From NCBI GenBank assembly GCA_033063855.1, contig CP093830.1:18786854-18850853 (forward strand): a DNA stretch of 64,000 nucleotides, written 5' to 3'. A program made the position numbers and the translations under genes. Below are positions 62,401-64,000 of this stretch, piece by piece. This DNA is from Smittia aterrima (taxonomy: Eukaryota; Arthropoda; Insecta; Diptera; Chironomidae). Every line of letters starts with the position of its first letter. Position 1 is the stretch's first letter. The notes below the pieces were generated by a model. The model was not told where the DNA came from, searched no databases, and saw only the letters and a list, made by a program, of their open reading frames with translations.

Positions 62401-63856
62401 GAAACATTTAATGTTTGGACGGAAACTCGGGCAGTCGACGGAGAAAGTTTTTTTTTATGAAAAAATAATTTGAATGAATAAAAATATTGTCAATCTTGAG
62501 TTTTGAATGAATGAAGAAACTGAAGAAATAACTTTCTCGAGCGTAAAAAAAATTTCTCCCACGATGCGAAAATGTTTGTCTGAGATTTCTTCCTTCTGCC
62601 TTTAGGTCATTAGCACTCTCAAAAAAAATGTTCTAATGATGGTTTTCCTTTTGCTCTGTAGGGATTTAAAAGACTCTGACAAGCGACCCTTTATCGAATT
62701 CGCCGAGAATCTTCGTCTCAACCATAAGCAAGATCATCCCGATTACAAGTATCAGCCAAGGCGTAAGAAATTGAAGAACATCGGTTGTATTGGAAGCTCT
62801 TTGGAAGTGGAGAAACCTTCGTCCCAATCACGGAAAGCAGGAAGACGCGGCAAAAAGCAAACGGATAATGATGAAATTGAGGATAACGATTCTTCAGATA
62901 AAGGCTTCGCAGGAACCCTCAATTACCCTAATTACGATAATAATCGCAACAAAAATGATTACAGCATGCCAAATTACAGCGGCATATCAGCCTTCTCATC
63001 GTACATGCCGCCCGTGGCAGCCCAAGAGAGTCACATACACGTCCCATCTACTTCGTTCCCATCACTAAATCAACATAAAAGCTCTTACGATTATGAGAGC
63101 GATTACTACTCCCGCAAGTTCGACACAATGGCGCATAACAAAGTTGCCGATTCACCGAACTCATCGACAGAAGAGCACTCAATGACGCCACCAGAAACTT
63201 CAATTTCCTCCACCATTTCCTCCGCGTCAGCAACACTTATCCGCTCGACTACCCCGAACGGTAATTTTCGCGAATTATCGCCATCTTTAATAGCCTCCCA
63301 CTCGATTATGAAAGAGGATTTTATCGTTGGGTCTGCTCCCAGCGACTGTGCTTACAGAGCAAATCTTGATGCTTCGGGATCTGCTGCACTTACGCCGTAC
63401 AACAAAGACATGAGTTTGATCTCGAAGTACAATCAAGAGTCTTATCGAATCTACTCGCATCAGTTGCATCATCACCATCATTATCACTATGCACTTCAAT
63501 CTCCATCCCAGTCGCCTCCACCCTCCAATTATCCTTATCCGCAATATTCAACACCAATTGATACGGATGAAGTCGATCCCCACGAGATGGAACAATATTT
63601 GGATAGCGGAAAATATCGAAAGCTTTGCTACTTCAAGCCTGAAGCGTCTTTAACTGAATTAACGCCCATGAATCCGACGACAAATGTCGAGAACCAATTA
63701 TTGCCAACGATGCCTGCTAAAGTTGATGGGATTGCTCCAGCGAACGACGCAATTAATTTACCTAATCAACCGATAAATTCCGCTTATACCGGCAATTATC
63801 AAGACGCGACGGGGCCTTATCAGTACATGAGCAATTGGGTTAATTACAGTATCTAG
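53458..63856 (+). CDS. Sox100B: SoxE-group HMG-box transcription factor (Sox100B)
   Basis: Exons 53458-53618, 58576-58722 and 62662-63856 give 500 residues. An in-frame TGA lies just upstream of the ATG. Residues about 33-56 hold the SoxE-specific dimerisation segment (NTAVMKVLQGYDWTLVPAAV). The HMG box (about 64-142) runs HIKRPMNAFMVWAQAARRVM through SELSKSLGKLWK to KRPFIEFAENLRLNHKQDHP and ends in the basic DYKYQPRRKK. The RPMNAFMVW motif marks Sox proteins. The long C-terminal part is Ser/Thr/Pro- and Tyr-rich with a His run (HQLHHHHHYHY), as in activation domains. Known role: SoxE proteins bind ACAAT-type sites, often as dimers; in Drosophila Sox100B acts in male gonad and gut. The introns (4,957 and 3,939 bp) are far longer than elsewhere in the window. 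Confidence 0.96.
53619..58575. other. SoxE intron 1
   Basis: It separates the dimerisation segment from the HMG box. No exon was seen inside. The frame 55340-55708 (+) is open for 122 codons but lacks a known domain. The length and position suit developmental enhancers, which cannot be identified by eye. Confidence 0.55.
58723..62661. other. SoxE intron 2
   Basis: It splits the HMG box after GKLWK, at a position used in SoxE/F genes. Besides a possible antisense exon near 61579-61833, frames at 59672-59953 and 60117-60407 (+) have no support. A CT-rich run lies near 61445-61455. Confidence 0.55.
61579..61833 (-). CDS. Possible small gene or terminal exon antisense within SoxE intron 2
   Basis: From ATG at 61818 an open frame of 79 residues runs to TAA (MFRCDSTWAKRKNVVENRVK at the start, ILGSLGIPWESCRSAIN at the end). 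The frame stays open upstream to a plausible acceptor (CTCTCTTCAG, exon start about 61833), adding SLAVP. Composition is well mixed and protein-like (charged helix-like middle, LDVEEKTLNFIKEGEIRIL), unlike the biased frames around it. No family is recognised and no partner exon was found. It could be a nested gene, an old insertion or chance. Confidence 0.3.
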   Translation of the reverse strand, partial: SLAVPMFRCDSTWAKRKNVVENRVKKVKFIKALMCARLDVEEKTLNFIKEGEIRILPTLRYAKEFDDILGSLGIPWESCRSAIN

Positions 63857-64000
63857 ACTTGAACAACAAGGACTTCACATCATTTATCTCATCTCTCTTG
63901 CGGAGCTTTTAGTAAATCCCAAGAATTTCCAATTATTTGATTAATTAAGAAAATCCCGTTGCGAAAGCACGAAAAATGATTTTTAAGAGAAATATAAATT
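63857..64000. other. SoxE 3' UTR
   Basis: The 144 bases after the SoxE stop codon to the window edge. No AATAAA signal is present before the end, so the transcript probably extends beyond the window. Confidence 0.6.

Overview
The window is eukaryotic nuclear DNA from an insect, most likely a fly or midge (Diptera). The evidence is AT-rich sequence, many short (about 50-70 bp) GT-AG introns, an arthropod-type TATA plus initiator promoter, and proteins of clear insect type: Fem-1, a choline transporter-like protein, an SLC7 light chain, a vajk-like cuticle protein, a GS1-like phosphatase, Mip40/Lin37, the kelch protein Diablo, Alg14 and the SoxE factor Sox100B. The species cannot be named from this sequence. 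No CRISPR array, rRNA, convincing tRNA or transposon was found.

Layout. 1-3300: an open frame running in from the left edge, then Fem-1 (+), whose first coding exon was not found. 3.3-9.7 kb: no gene seen. 9.7-12.5 kb: choline transporter-like gene (-). 13.6-23.35 kb: SLC7 amino-acid transporter (-) whose 8.1-kb first intron holds a complete vajk-like cuticle gene on the + strand. 24.8-35.5 kb: a dense cluster with an unrecognised 198-aa protein (+), an 82-aa coiled-coil protein (+), GS1-like phosphatase (-), Mip40/Lin37 (+), Diablo/KLHL20 (-), Alg14 (+) and a multi-finger C2H2 protein (-). 39.6-49.7 kb: two tandem four-exon genes for small acidic two-finger proteins (+). 53.5-63.9 kb: SoxE (+), with its dimerisation domain and HMG box split by introns of 5.0 and 3.9 kb.

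Two observations stand out. First, the GS1-like phosphatase carries two homologous, frame-compatible versions of the segment that follows the nucleophile motif DxD (the cap region). One is a single exon and the other is split over two exons, so splicing could fit one catalytic core with either of two caps. Second, the tandem finger genes share start motif, intron phases and finger exons. In the first-finger exon 19 of 29 codons differ silently and only two change the residue, so both copies have been held under strong selection.

The genes are mostly unrelated housekeeping and developmental loci rather than one pathway. The gene-poor stretches around the finger pair and SoxE are the kind of space that often holds developmental enhancers, but that is inference.
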